Origin: Rhizobium johnstonii 3841 | GTDB taxonomy: Bacteria; Pseudomonadota; Alphaproteobacteria; Rhizobiales; Rhizobiaceae | Direction: 5' to 3' | Assembly (NCBI RefSeq): GCF_000009265.1 | Contig: NC_008380.1 | Span: 4,092,501 to 4,156,500 of the forward strand | Length of the DNA: 64,000 nt | Notes under the pieces: model-generated | What the model was told of the DNA's origin: nothing | Database searches by the model: none | What the model saw: the letters and a program-made list of their open reading frames with translations, nothing else | Translations under genes and position numbers: made by a program | In this document: piece by piece, positions 10,001 through 17,577 of the stretch | Numbering within the stretch: position 1 is the first letter of the stretch | How the letters are laid out: every line of letters starts with the position of its first letter

Positions 10001-10136
10001 ACAGAATGCCATCGGCATCGGCGTTCTCGGCGGCATGCTGGCGGCCACGATGCTCGGGATTTTCTTCGTGCCGTCGTTTTTCGTCGTCATTCGACGCATC
10101 TTTGCCACACGCGGCAAAAATGCGGCAGGACCGTGA
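7026..10136 (+). CDS. RND multidrug efflux permease (AcrB/HAE1 type)
   Basis: This 1036-residue inner-membrane proton antiporter exports hydrophobic or amphiphilic compounds. The N-terminus MAKFFIRRPIFAWVIAI is typical of HAE1 pumps. The proton-relay motifs are present: the paired Asp in GLLVDDAIVVVENVERI (TM4) and Lys in GLAAKNAILIVEFAKD (TM10). Two large periplasmic loops (about 30-330 and 560-870) carry the porter and docking domains, and about 12 membrane segments can be seen. It follows the adaptor gene by 48 bases with its own AGGA ribosome site. The substrate is unknown; flavonoids and antimicrobials are usual for plant-associated relatives. Confidence 0.95.
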   Translation: MAKFFIRRPIFAWVIAITIMLAGLLAIFTLSISQYPDIAPTTVRINATYRGASAETVEKSVTTIIEDGMTGLDDLTYMTSTSSTGSASIQLTFGTSADPDIAQVQVQNKLQLVQSQLPSDVIDAGISVTRSTSSILLVGSLVSTDGKRNSVDLGNIMSTSIEDQIQRLEGVGSINVFGSGYAMRVWLDPFKLLKYQLTPSDVTSAIQAQNTQVSVGSLGAQPTIPGQQINVTITAQSQLTTVADFEHIILKVEKDGATVRLSDVSRIEIGQESYGGSSRYNGQPSTGFAVNLAIGANAIDTAARVRSALEVIGRGLPAGVEITYPYDTTPFVELSIEKVVHTLIEAIVLVFVVLLVFLQNLRATLIPTIAVPVVLLGTFGVLAVTGYSINTLTMFAMVLAIGLLVDDAIVVVENVERIMSEEKLSPLEATEKSMGEITGAIVGIALVLTAVFIPMAFFGGSTGIIYRQFSITIVSAMLLSALVALVLTPALCATMLKPVGEHRKHRVGDWFNRNFTRSTNGYISTIGYLLKRPIRVMLVFLLVGAGCAYLFTRLPSSFLPQEDQGVLLTIVTTPPGSTTQQTQAVVEKVEKYYRENEKDAVDSVFGALGFGFSGSGQNSAIVFTKLKDFSLRTDPTLSAQSVVNRALGNFFAIREAQVFALLPPAIQGLGVSSGFSMYLVDTGGHGNDALTAASKRLIQMGNSSGKIVALRSSNKEVEPQMRIVLDQEKIGAMGVDIASVNSMLSIIFTGRDVNDFTLNGEIKPVYVEGDAPFRMQPSDLNHWYARNNDGEMVPFSAFTRTEWVKGAPSLARFNAVSAIPLDGASAPGVSSGDAMNEMAALTNELGGGYTVAWQGISYQERLSGSQAPMLYAISVLVVFLCLAALYESWSIPFSVIMAVPVGILGALTAATVFGQANDVYFKVGLLTTIGLAAKNAILIVEFAKDRMESGMGLYEATLEAARLRLRPIIMTSLAFILGVVPLAIATGAGSAAQNAIGIGVLGGMLAATMLGIFFVPSFFVVIRRIFATRGKNAAGP

Positions 10137-10286
10137 TATAAATGCACTGTGATAATGCTGTTGCCGTTGCTACATTGCGCCCGACTGCTTCGGAATGGTG
10201 TTTTTGGTAGAACGAGGCGCGGCGGCCGATAGTGAAGTATGAAGCTTCAGACAAGAATTGACTTGCTCGAGTACAGGATGAAATGA

Positions 10287-11720
10287 ATGGTATCTCTTCG
10301 TTTTGCCACACCGGCATTATTGTTATTATTGTCGGGCTGCGTTGTGGGCCCGGATCATGTTCCTCCTGAGATGCCGCTGCCCGCCAAATTCGGAGAGGGT
10401 GGAACCAAGAGCGATGGCGATGTTACCACCGTTGCTTGGTGGAGCGCCTTCAAAGACCGCAAGCTGGACGGCCTCGTCCAGTCCGGCCTCGACCAGAACC
10501 TGTCAGTCCAGCAGGCGATCGAACGCATCAATTCGGCTTCCGCTAACGTCACCGTCGCAGGAGCCGGTGCCCTGCCGAACCTGACGGTCGGTGCCTCGCA
10601 CACGGTTAGCGGCCAGAAGGGCGAACTGCGCACGCAGTTCGACACGCGCAACACCAGCGGCGGCGAAGCACAGCTGACCTGGCTGCTCGATATTTTCGGC
10701 CTCTACAAGCGCAACACCGAGAGTGCTCTCGCTTCGCTCGATTCTGCTTACGCATCGGCAGACGTTGCCAAGCTGACCCTCGTGCAGGACCTCGTTTCGA
10801 GCTATATCGACGTTCGTTATTATCAGCAGCGCCTGGCACTTTCGAAGGCCAACCTGAAGTCCCGTCAGGAAACCTACGAACTGACCAAGTTCCAGCTGGA
10901 AGCCGGCGCCGCCTCGCGTCTCGACGTCGTTCAGGCCGAAGGCCTGGTGCAGTCGACGCTCGCCGAAATTCCCGGCCTCGAAACCAACATCCGCATTTCG
11001 GCCCATCACATCGCCACGCTGCTCGGCCTGCCGGCCGCAACCCTTGTCGATGATCTGCTGAAGGGCTATGGCCAGCCGGTATTCCGCGGCGGCATTACCT
11101 CCGGTATCCCGGCCGACCTGATCCGCAACCGTCCCGACATCCGGGTGGCGGAACGCGACCTTGCGGCCGCAACCGCCCAGATCGGCGTCGCCCAGGCGCA
11201 GCTCTATCCGAGCATCTCGCTCAGCGGCTCGATCTCGCCGGCTTACATCAACCAGCGCGGCATCCATGGCGGCCTGACGCCCTGGTCCTTCGGCCCGACC
11301 CTCAACCTGCCGATCTTCGATGGCGGGACCCTGCGCGCCGGCGTCAAGACGGCGCAGTCCAATGCTGCAGCGGCCTATCTCAACTGGAAGTCGACCGTGC
11401 TGACCGCGATCGAACAGGTCGAGAATGCACTTTCGGCTGTCCGGCGTGACGCCCGCACGGTTTCGGCGCTTCAAGCCCAGGTGAAGACCACGCAAGAAAC
11501 GCTCGAACTTTCGACCGCATCCTACAAGGACGGCGCTTCTTCGCTGCTTGACGTTCTCGACGCCCAGCGCCAGGTTTCGCTCGCCCAGGCAAGCCTTGCC
11601 GCAGCCGTCCAGCAGATGGCCAAGGACTACGTGTCGCTGAATATCGCAATCGGCGGCGGTTTCGCCCCCGGCGGCAACACCACCGCACCGGCGGCGAAGA
11701 TTGTGGCTGTCAAGGGCTGA
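10287..11720 (+). CDS. outer-membrane efflux lipoprotein (NodT/OprM family)
   Basis: This is the outer-membrane channel of the tripartite pump. A lipoprotein signal ends in LLSGC with Cys18. The TolC-fold repeats follow, with helical coiled-coil blocks near 70-250 and 280-460, and the family motif LIRNRPDIRVAERDLAAA near residue 280. At 477 residues it fits NodT/OprM lipoproteins, which the S-G-C lipobox also supports. It starts 150 bases after the permease gene, so it may have its own promoter as well as read-through. A strong terminator follows it. Confidence 0.92.
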   Translation: MVSLRFATPALLLLLSGCVVGPDHVPPEMPLPAKFGEGGTKSDGDVTTVAWWSAFKDRKLDGLVQSGLDQNLSVQQAIERINSASANVTVAGAGALPNLTVGASHTVSGQKGELRTQFDTRNTSGGEAQLTWLLDIFGLYKRNTESALASLDSAYASADVAKLTLVQDLVSSYIDVRYYQQRLALSKANLKSRQETYELTKFQLEAGAASRLDVVQAEGLVQSTLAEIPGLETNIRISAHHIATLLGLPAATLVDDLLKGYGQPVFRGGITSGIPADLIRNRPDIRVAERDLAAATAQIGVAQAQLYPSISLSGSISPAYINQRGIHGGLTPWSFGPTLNLPIFDGGTLRAGVKTAQSNAAAAYLNWKSTVLTAIEQVENALSAVRRDARTVSALQAQVKTTQETLELSTASYKDGASSLLDVLDAQRQVSLAQASLAAAVQQMAKDYVSLNIAIGGGFAPGGNTTAPAAKIVAVKG

Positions 11721-11747
11721 CAGCTGCTTCAATCGATCTGAAAGTAC

Positions 11748-11780
11748 AAAGCCTCGCGATCGTCTCGCGGGGCTTTTTTC
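11748..11780 (+). terminator. rho-independent terminator of the efflux operon
   Basis: The stem AAAGCC-CGCGA pairs with TCGCG-GGCTTT around a short loop, followed by TTTTTTC. It lies 28 bases after the channel gene stop and is the best intrinsic terminator in this part of the window. Confidence 0.8.
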
Positions 11781-11861
11781 TTATCCGCCGCGTCCGTAAC
11801 CGAATAATTGCGGATAAGATGAATTCGGATTCGACAGGCGGGAAAAGCTGAGCTATTACTC

Positions 11862-11879
11862 TGATTAAACGATTAATCA
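11862..11879. promoter_or_regulatory. candidate LacI-family operator
   Basis: TGATTAAACGATTAATCA is palindromic at 8 of 9 pairs and is centred on CG, the classical LacI-family layout. It ends 15 bases before the LacI gene start. Its place suggests autoregulation of the regulator and of the whole purine operon behind it. Confidence 0.7.
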
Positions 11880-11894
11880 AAGTGATCGTCAATC

Positions 11895-12938
11895 ATGCCA
11901 GCATCGCGCCCGGGACCGAACCTCAGCAGGATAGCGACGTCGCTCGGCGTCTCCGCCGCCACGGTCTCCAATGCGCTTTCCGGCAAGGGCCGGGTGTCCG
12001 GCCAACTGGTCGAAAGAATCCGCGAGCATGCAGCCGAGCTCGGTTACGTCCCGAGCCAGGCCGGGCGGGCGCTACGGACCGGCCGCAGCGGCGTTCTCGG
12101 CCTGGTGCTGCCCGATATCGCCAATCCGCTGTTCCCGAAGATCGCGCAGGCGATCGAATTCGCTGCCTCGGCCGCCGGTTACGGCGTGCTGATCGCCGAT
12201 TCTCGCGGTGATGTCGCCGCCCAGACCGAGGCGATCAACCGGCTGGTCGAGCGCGGCGTCGACGGCATGGTCGTCATTCCCCGCCGCGCCACCCGCATTT
12301 CGTCCGCAGCATGTCCGGTCGCCGTCATCGACACTCCCTCGACGCCCGGCAACACCGTTGCCGCCGACCATTGGCAGGGCGGCCGCGAAATCGCCGGCCA
12401 TCTCGCAGGCCTCGGCCATCGCCGTATCCTCATCATCGGCAACAATCGGGAATCCAACGTCCAGAACGACCGCGCCGGCGGCATCCGCTCCGGCATGCGC
12501 GCGGGCATGCATTCGGCAACGCTGTGGATCGACAGGCTGGAACAGGAGAACGGCAGCGGCTGCCCGCTCGGCCTCGCCGAAAAAGTCAGGCAGGGTTTCA
12601 CCGCTTTCGCGGCCCTCTCCGACCTGCAGGCGCTGCGGGCGCTGACGGAGTTGCAGCAGGCGGGCATCAACATTCCCACTGACGTCAGCGTCACCGGCTT
12701 CGACGACCTCATCTGGTCGCCTGTTGTCACGCCGTCGCTGACGACGGTCCGGATGGACATGGAGAGGATTGCCGGGATCGCGGTGTCGGCGTTGGTGGAT
12801 ACCATAAGAACAAGCAGCATCCGGGAGGGCGTGCTCGTTACGGCGGAGATCGAACGCGTCGCCATGCAGCTGATCGTCCGCCAATCATCCGGGCCTGCGA
12901 ACCCGGCACCAAGAACCTCAGAGATGGAGAACATGTAA
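11895..12938 (+). CDS. LacI-family transcriptional regulator
   Basis: A 347-residue repressor with an N-terminal LacI helix-turn-helix and hinge (about 7-60: LSRIATSLGVSAATVSNALS, then HAAELGYVPSQAGRALRTG). A periplasmic-binding-protein-like effector domain follows (about 65-330: GLVLPDIANPLF, GFDDLIWSPVVTPSLTTVRM). The last 15 residues are an extra tail. It is the first gene of a run of seven and is separated from the binding-protein gene by one base. A LacI-type palindrome lies just upstream. The effector is probably a purine or nucleoside, inferred from the enzymes encoded downstream. Confidence 0.92.
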   Translation: MPASRPGPNLSRIATSLGVSAATVSNALSGKGRVSGQLVERIREHAAELGYVPSQAGRALRTGRSGVLGLVLPDIANPLFPKIAQAIEFAASAAGYGVLIADSRGDVAAQTEAINRLVERGVDGMVVIPRRATRISSAACPVAVIDTPSTPGNTVAADHWQGGREIAGHLAGLGHRRILIIGNNRESNVQNDRAGGIRSGMRAGMHSATLWIDRLEQENGSGCPLGLAEKVRQGFTAFAALSDLQALRALTELQQAGINIPTDVSVTGFDDLIWSPVVTPSLTTVRMDMERIAGIAVSALVDTIRTSSIREGVLVTAEIERVAMQLIVRQSSGPANPAPRTSEMENM

Positions 12939-12939
12939 G

Positions 12940-13962
12940 ATGAAAAAAGCTCTCATTGCCTCGGCAGCCCTCGCCGCCCTATGCCCGCTCGGCGCCGCCG
13001 CGGCAGAGCGGACGCTGACGATTTCCGTCTATGCCTTTGCGCAGGACGATTTCAAGACGCTGGTCTACGATCCGTTCGAAGCCAAATGCGGCTGCAAGCT
13101 GGTGGTCGAAACCGGCAACAGCGTCGAGCGTCTGGCCAAGATGGAGGCGAACAAGGCCAACCCCGTCGTCGATCTCGCCGCCGTTTCCATGGCCGATGCG
13201 CTGGCCGCGTCCCGCACCGGCCTGATCGACAAGATCGATACCGCGAAGCTCGCCGATTTCGCCAAGCTCTATGACGTCGCCAAGGATCCGAACGGCGACG
13301 GCATGAGCGTCGGTTACACCTTCTACGCCACATCGATTGCCTATCGCTCCGACAAGATGAAGATCGACTCCTGGGCCGATCTATTGAAGCCGGAATATGT
13401 CGGACACGTCGCCTTTCCGAACGTGACCACCAATCAAGGCCCGCCGGCGCTCTATATGCTCGGCCTGGCGCTCGGCAAGGACACGCCGGATCTGAAGGGG
13501 CCGATCGAAGCGCTGGGCGAGAAGAAGGACGAGATCGTCACCTTCTACGAAAAGTCCTCGCAGCTGGTGCAGCTGATGCAGCAGGAAGAGATCTGGGCAG
13601 CGCCGATCGGCCGTTTCTCCTGGGCCGGCTTCACCAAGCTCGACGTCCCGGTCGCCTGGGCAACGCCGAAGGAGGGCCAGACCGGCGGTATGAACGTGCT
13701 GGTCCTGACCAAGGGCTCGAAGAACCAGGATCTCGCTCTGCAATTCATGGACTTCTGGCTCTCGACCGAGATCCAGACCAAACTCGCCGAAAAGCTGATC
13801 GACAGCCCGGCAAACAGCGAGGTCAAGCTTTCCGAAGCCGCCGCCAACAACCTGACCTATGGCGAGGAAACGGCCAAGAGCCTCAAGCTGATCCCATCGG
13901 CCGTCGCCCTCGACAATCGCGCCGGCTGGCTGAAGACGTGGAACGAGAAGGTCGGCCAGTAA
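12940..13962 (+). CDS. periplasmic substrate-binding protein, PotD/PotF type
   Basis: This 340-residue protein has a Sec signal peptide (about 1-22, ending AAAAE) and the two-lobed fold of the polyamine/iron-type class (ABC family 1 binding proteins). It should capture the substrate of the ABC importer encoded next. Polyamine-type relatives have acidic pockets, but here the operon also encodes nucleoside hydrolase and adenine deaminase, which points to a purine, nucleoside or modified base rather than a polyamine. That is inference from context. A very stable hairpin follows the stop and probably keeps this gene's mRNA level above that of the membrane subunits. Confidence 0.88.
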   Translation: MKKALIASAALAALCPLGAAAAERTLTISVYAFAQDDFKTLVYDPFEAKCGCKLVVETGNSVERLAKMEANKANPVVDLAAVSMADALAASRTGLIDKIDTAKLADFAKLYDVAKDPNGDGMSVGYTFYATSIAYRSDKMKIDSWADLLKPEYVGHVAFPNVTTNQGPPALYMLGLALGKDTPDLKGPIEALGEKKDEIVTFYEKSSQLVQLMQQEEIWAAPIGRFSWAGFTKLDVPVAWATPKEGQTGGMNVLVLTKGSKNQDLALQFMDFWLSTEIQTKLAEKLIDSPANSEVKLSEAAANNLTYGEETAKSLKLIPSAVALDNRAGWLKTWNEKVGQ

Positions 13963-13978
13963 GGCCCGCGTGAAAACT

Positions 13979-14002
13979 GGCCCCGGCGCCCCTGCCGGGG
14001 CC
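13979..14002 (+). other. intercistronic hairpin after the binding-protein gene
   Basis: GGCCCCGGC and GCCGGGGCC form a perfect 9-pair stem with a 6-base loop, 17 bases after the stop and 29 before the permease start. It is not followed by a full T-run (TCCCTCTTCTCC). Such hairpins usually protect the upstream message or cause partial termination, which suits the high binding-protein stoichiometry. Confidence 0.7.
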
Positions 14003-14030
14003 TCCCTCTTCTCCACTCGAAAGGCGCCTC

Positions 14031-14858
14031 ATGTTCCAGAACCGCGCAGAAGCCCTGGCGCTTGCCTTGCCGGCGGCCATCTTTGCGACCGTGGTCTTTC
14101 TGTTGCCCGTTGCGATCCTCTTGTCGGAGGGCTTCCGCGCCGGCAGCAGCTGGAGCCTGTCGGCCTATGCCGATTTCTTTTCCCAGACGTTGAACCGTAC
14201 CGTCTTCTTGCGCACGTTCCGGCTCGGCCTCGAAGTCACCGCCGTGTCGGCGGTCATCGGTTATGCCGCAGCCTTTGCCATCGTCAACCTGCCGGCGAAG
14301 GGCAAGGGCCGGATGATCGGGCTCATCACCCTGCCGCTGATGATCTCTCCGGTGGCGCGCACCTATGCCTGGATCGTCATTCTCGGCCGCACCGGCATCG
14401 TCAACCAGGCGATAACAGGCCTGGGTCTCAGCGCCGAGCCGCTGCGGCTGCTGTTTACCGAGACCGCCGTCTTCATCGGCCTCCTGCAGCTCTTCCTGCC
14501 GCTGATGATCCTATCGCTGATCAGCGCACTCGAAAACATGCCGAAGGATGCGATCCCGGCTGCTCGCGTGCTCGGCGCCAACTGGTTCCAGGTCTTCTGG
14601 AAAGTCATCCTGCCGCTCACCAGGGAAGGCCTCGTCGTCGGCGGCACGCTGGTCTTCACCGGATCGCTGACCGCCTATATCACCCCCGCCGTGCTTGGCG
14701 GCTCCAAGGTGCTGATGCTGGAAACGCTGATGTATCAGCAGGTTTCCGTCGCCAATGATTTCGTTTCGGCAAGCGTCATCGCCTTCATCCTGATCGTCAT
14801 GAGCTTTGCCGCCAACATTCTGCTGAAACGCCTTGCGACGGCGAGGAACCGCCGATGA
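14031..14858 (+). CDS. ABC importer permease, PotB type
   Basis: A 275-residue inner-membrane subunit with about six membrane segments. The EAA cytoplasmic loop that contacts the ATPase is seen as DAIPAARVLGANWFQVFWKV near residue 185. The length and the N-terminal segment before the transport domain suit the first permease of PotABCD-like importers. It is followed by the second permease with a 4-base ATGA overlap. Confidence 0.9.
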   Translation: MFQNRAEALALALPAAIFATVVFLLPVAILLSEGFRAGSSWSLSAYADFFSQTLNRTVFLRTFRLGLEVTAVSAVIGYAAAFAIVNLPAKGKGRMIGLITLPLMISPVARTYAWIVILGRTGIVNQAITGLGLSAEPLRLLFTETAVFIGLLQLFLPLMILSLISALENMPKDAIPAARVLGANWFQVFWKVILPLTREGLVVGGTLVFTGSLTAYITPAVLGGSKVLMLETLMYQQVSVANDFVSASVIAFILIVMSFAANILLKRLATARNRR

Positions 14859-15634
14859 CACTGCGCCTGTTTTCGCCTCTCGTGCTTTTCCTGCTGCTGG
14901 TCTTCCTGATCGGCCCGTTCCTGATCATCATCGCCGCTTCGCTATCGGCGGGCGATACACTGGCCTTCCCGCCGCAGGGCCTGTCGCTGCGTTGGGTGAT
15001 GAAGGTGTTCACCATCGAGAGCTTTCGCGACAGCTTCGCCATGTCGATGTTCCTCGCCGTCTTCGGAACAATCGCAGCCCTTCTCCTTGGCATCCCGGCC
15101 GCCTACGCCCTCTCCCGCTACAAGCTGCCCGCGGCCGAGACCGTCCGCACCATCGTCTCGCTGCCGATCATCGTTCCCGGCATCATCGTCGGCCTGGCGC
15201 TGCTGCGTTATCTCGTCGTGCCCTTCGGCTTCAACATCACGCTCGCGCTCTTCTTCGCCCATACAGCCCTGGTGCTGCCCTATGCCGTGCGCGTCGTCTC
15301 GGCGAGCCTCGACAATCTGCGCTCGGACATCGAGGAGGCCGCCGTCCTGCTCGGTTCCTCGCGGCTCGGCGCCTTCTTCCGCGTGGTGATGCCGAATATC
15401 CGCGGCGGCATCCTTGCCGCCTTCATCCTCGGTTTCGTCACCAGTTTCAATCAGGTGCCGGTCTCGCTCTTCCTGTCCGGTCCCGGCGTCCGCACGCTGC
15501 CGATCGACATGCTGGGTTACATGGAAACCACCTACGATCCTTCCATCGCGGCGCTCTCCGCCCTTCTCGCCTTTCTCTCGATCGGCATCGTCTTTCTCGC
15601 CGAACGCTTCCTGGGATTCTCGCGCTATGTCTGA
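14855..15634 (+). CDS. ABC importer permease, PotC type
   Basis: The second membrane subunit, 259 residues with about six membrane segments. Its EAA loop reads DIEEAAVLLGSSRLGAFFRV near residue 170, followed by the conserved proline-containing region VMPNIRGG. It forms a heterodimer with the preceding permease. The end overlaps the ATPase gene start by 8 bases, so translation of the three transport subunits is tightly coupled. Confidence 0.9.
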   Translation: MTLRLFSPLVLFLLLVFLIGPFLIIIAASLSAGDTLAFPPQGLSLRWVMKVFTIESFRDSFAMSMFLAVFGTIAALLLGIPAAYALSRYKLPAAETVRTIVSLPIIVPGIIVGLALLRYLVVPFGFNITLALFFAHTALVLPYAVRVVSASLDNLRSDIEEAAVLLGSSRLGAFFRVVMPNIRGGILAAFILGFVTSFNQVPVSLFLSGPGVRTLPIDMLGYMETTYDPSIAALSALLAFLSIGIVFLAERFLGFSRYV

Positions 15635-16652
15635 TGCCTATCTTCAACTCGACAAGCTGACCCTTGCCTATGGCGACACGGTCGCGGTGCGGGACCTCGA
15701 CCTTGCGATCGGCAAAGGTGAGCTGGTGGCGCTTCTCGGCCCCTCCGGCTGCGGCAAGACGACGACGATGCGCGCCATTGCCGGCCTGCTGACGCCCGCC
15801 GGTGGCCGCATCCGCCTCGACGGCGCCGATATCACCCGCGTCTCCGCCAACAAACGCGCCGTTGGCCTCGTCTTCCAGTCCTATGCTCTCTTCCCGCATC
15901 TGACAGTTTATGAGAACGTCGCCTTCGGCCTGCGTCTCAAGGGCATTTCCTCCCAGGATCTCGATGCTCGCGTCGGCGCCGGCCTGAAATCCGTCGGGCT
16001 CTCGGCTTTCGCCAGCCGCAAGCCTGCCGAACTCTCCGGTGGCCAGCAGCAGCGCGTGGCGCTCGCCCGTTCGATGGTGATGGAGCCGAAGGTGCTGTTG
16101 CTCGACGAGCCGCTGTCCAATCTCGATGCCCGCCTTCGCCTTGAAATGCGCGCCGAATTGCAACGCGTGCAGAAAGAGACCGGCGTCACCATGATCTTCG
16201 TCACCCACGACCAGGTGGAAGCCCTGGCGCTCGCCGACCGCATCGTCGTGATGCTGAACGGCGGCATCGAACAGATCGGCACGCCGGAGGAGATCTACAA
16301 CAATCCGGCCTCAGCCTTCGTCGCCGATTTCGTCGGCTTCGAGAATGTCTTCGCGCTGAAGGATGGAAAGCTTGCGACGCCGAATGGGCCGGTCGGCCTT
16401 TCCGGCCCGGCTCCGGAAGCCGCAGCGGGCCTCGCCTGGCGTCCGCGCATGGTGAAACTTGGCTCCGGTGCTTTCCAGGGCACCGTGCGCGGCACGTCTT
16501 TCGCCGGCAACACCCGCGAATACCTGCTCGACACTCCGCTCGGCCCGATCAAGGCCGAGATCGATGCAGGCCTGCCGCCGCACGAGATCGGCAGCCCGCT
16601 TAGCTTCGATCTGCCGGTTGCCGGCGCGGCAAGCCTCAAACGGTTCGGGTGA
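15627..16652 (+). CDS. ABC importer ATPase, PotA type
   Basis: The 341-residue nucleotide-binding subunit. Walker A is GPSGCGKTT (about residues 35-43), the signature is LSGGQQQRVALARSM, Walker B is VLLLDEPLSNLD, and the switch His lies in FVTHDQVEALALAD. A TOBE domain of about 100 residues follows (about 240-341), typical of PotA/UgpC-type ATPases and a possible regulatory site. I start it at the ATG at 15627 (MSDAYLQLDKL), since earlier in-frame codons lie in the permease gene. The nucleoside hydrolase gene begins 4 bases after its stop. Confidence 0.93.
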   Translation: MSDAYLQLDKLTLAYGDTVAVRDLDLAIGKGELVALLGPSGCGKTTTMRAIAGLLTPAGGRIRLDGADITRVSANKRAVGLVFQSYALFPHLTVYENVAFGLRLKGISSQDLDARVGAGLKSVGLSAFASRKPAELSGGQQQRVALARSMVMEPKVLLLDEPLSNLDARLRLEMRAELQRVQKETGVTMIFVTHDQVEALALADRIVVMLNGGIEQIGTPEEIYNNPASAFVADFVGFENVFALKDGKLATPNGPVGLSGPAPEAAAGLAWRPRMVKLGSGAFQGTVRGTSFAGNTREYLLDTPLGPIKAEIDAGLPPHEIGSPLSFDLPVAGAASLKRFG

Positions 16653-16656
16653 AATC

Positions 16657-17577
16657 ATGGGCGTCTGGATCGACACGGACATGGGCTTCGACGACATCGC
16701 CGCCATTCTGATGGTGGGACAGTCGGAATTCGAGATCGACGGAATATCACTGGTCTTCGGCAATACGCCGCTGCCGCAGGTGAGGATAAACGCCGCCGGC
16801 GCCGCCAGCGCCTTCGGCTGGACGTTCCCGATCCACACCGGCCGCGCCATGCCCGTGCTCGGCAAGCTGGAAACCGCTCAGGCGATCCTTGGCGAAACCG
16901 GCATCCCGACATCAGGCAGAAGCCTGCCGCCGGCGGCTGACCTTGCCGAAAGCGATGCCTTCACAGCACTCTGCCGCTGGCTGGAGCGCAAAGGCCAGCA
17001 CCGCATCCTGGCGCTTGGCCCGCTGACCAACATCGCTGCCGTGGCGCTCGCCCGGCCCGATCTTGCTGCCCGCATCACCGAGCTCGTCTGGATGGGCGGC
17101 GGCGTCACGTCAGGCAACCATACGGCCTCCGCCGAGTTCAACGCGCTCGCCGATCCCGAAGCCCTCTCGATCGTCATCGCCCATGGCCTGCCGCTGCGCA
17201 TGGTCGATCTCGACCTCTGCCGCAAGGTGCTGGCGAGGCCCGAAGACGCCGAGCCGGTGCGCAATGCCGGCGGCGCCAACGCCGAGCTGATCGCCGATAT
17301 GTTTTCGGGTTATATCCGTATCGGCACCAGCCGCGGCCGCCCGGCCATGGCGATTTACGATCCTTCCGCCGCCGTCGCCTTCGTCGCTCCGGATATCGTC
17401 AGCTTCCGCCCTGCCCGTATCGACGTCGAGCTGCAGGGCGCCTTGACCCGCGGCCGTACCGTCGTCGAGACCCGCGCCACGCATGCGACCTTCAATGCTC
17501 AATTCGCTGCCGACATCGATGCCGACATGGCGCGTGTCATCATTCTCGCTGCCCTGGTCAACGAGGCCCGCAAATGA
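16657..17577 (+). CDS. nucleoside hydrolase (IU-NH family)
   Basis: This enzyme splits ribonucleosides into ribose and free base. The calcium-binding motif DTDMGFDDIAAI occurs at residues 6-17, fitting the family DTDxGxDD pattern. A later metal/ribose-site region reads WMGGGVTSGNHTASAEFN (about 146-163). The length (306 aa) is normal. Base preference is not readable; the partner adenine deaminase suggests adenosine or related purines. I use the ATG at 16657 because earlier in-frame codons lie within the ATPase gene. The stop overlaps the next start by 4 bases (ATGA). Confidence 0.92.
   Translation: MGVWIDTDMGFDDIAAILMVGQSEFEIDGISLVFGNTPLPQVRINAAGAASAFGWTFPIHTGRAMPVLGKLETAQAILGETGIPTSGRSLPPAADLAESDAFTALCRWLERKGQHRILALGPLTNIAAVALARPDLAARITELVWMGGGVTSGNHTASAEFNALADPEALSIVIAHGLPLRMVDLDLCRKVLARPEDAEPVRNAGGANAELIADMFSGYIRIGTSRGRPAMAIYDPSAAVAFVAPDIVSFRPARIDVELQGALTRGRTVVETRATHATFNAQFAADIDADMARVIILAALVNEARK

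Noticed and set aside
12940..16652. true spermidine/putrescine importer (potABCD)
   Set aside because: The class is right but the linked nucleoside hydrolase and adenine deaminase make a purine-type substrate more likely, so no pot symbols were given.
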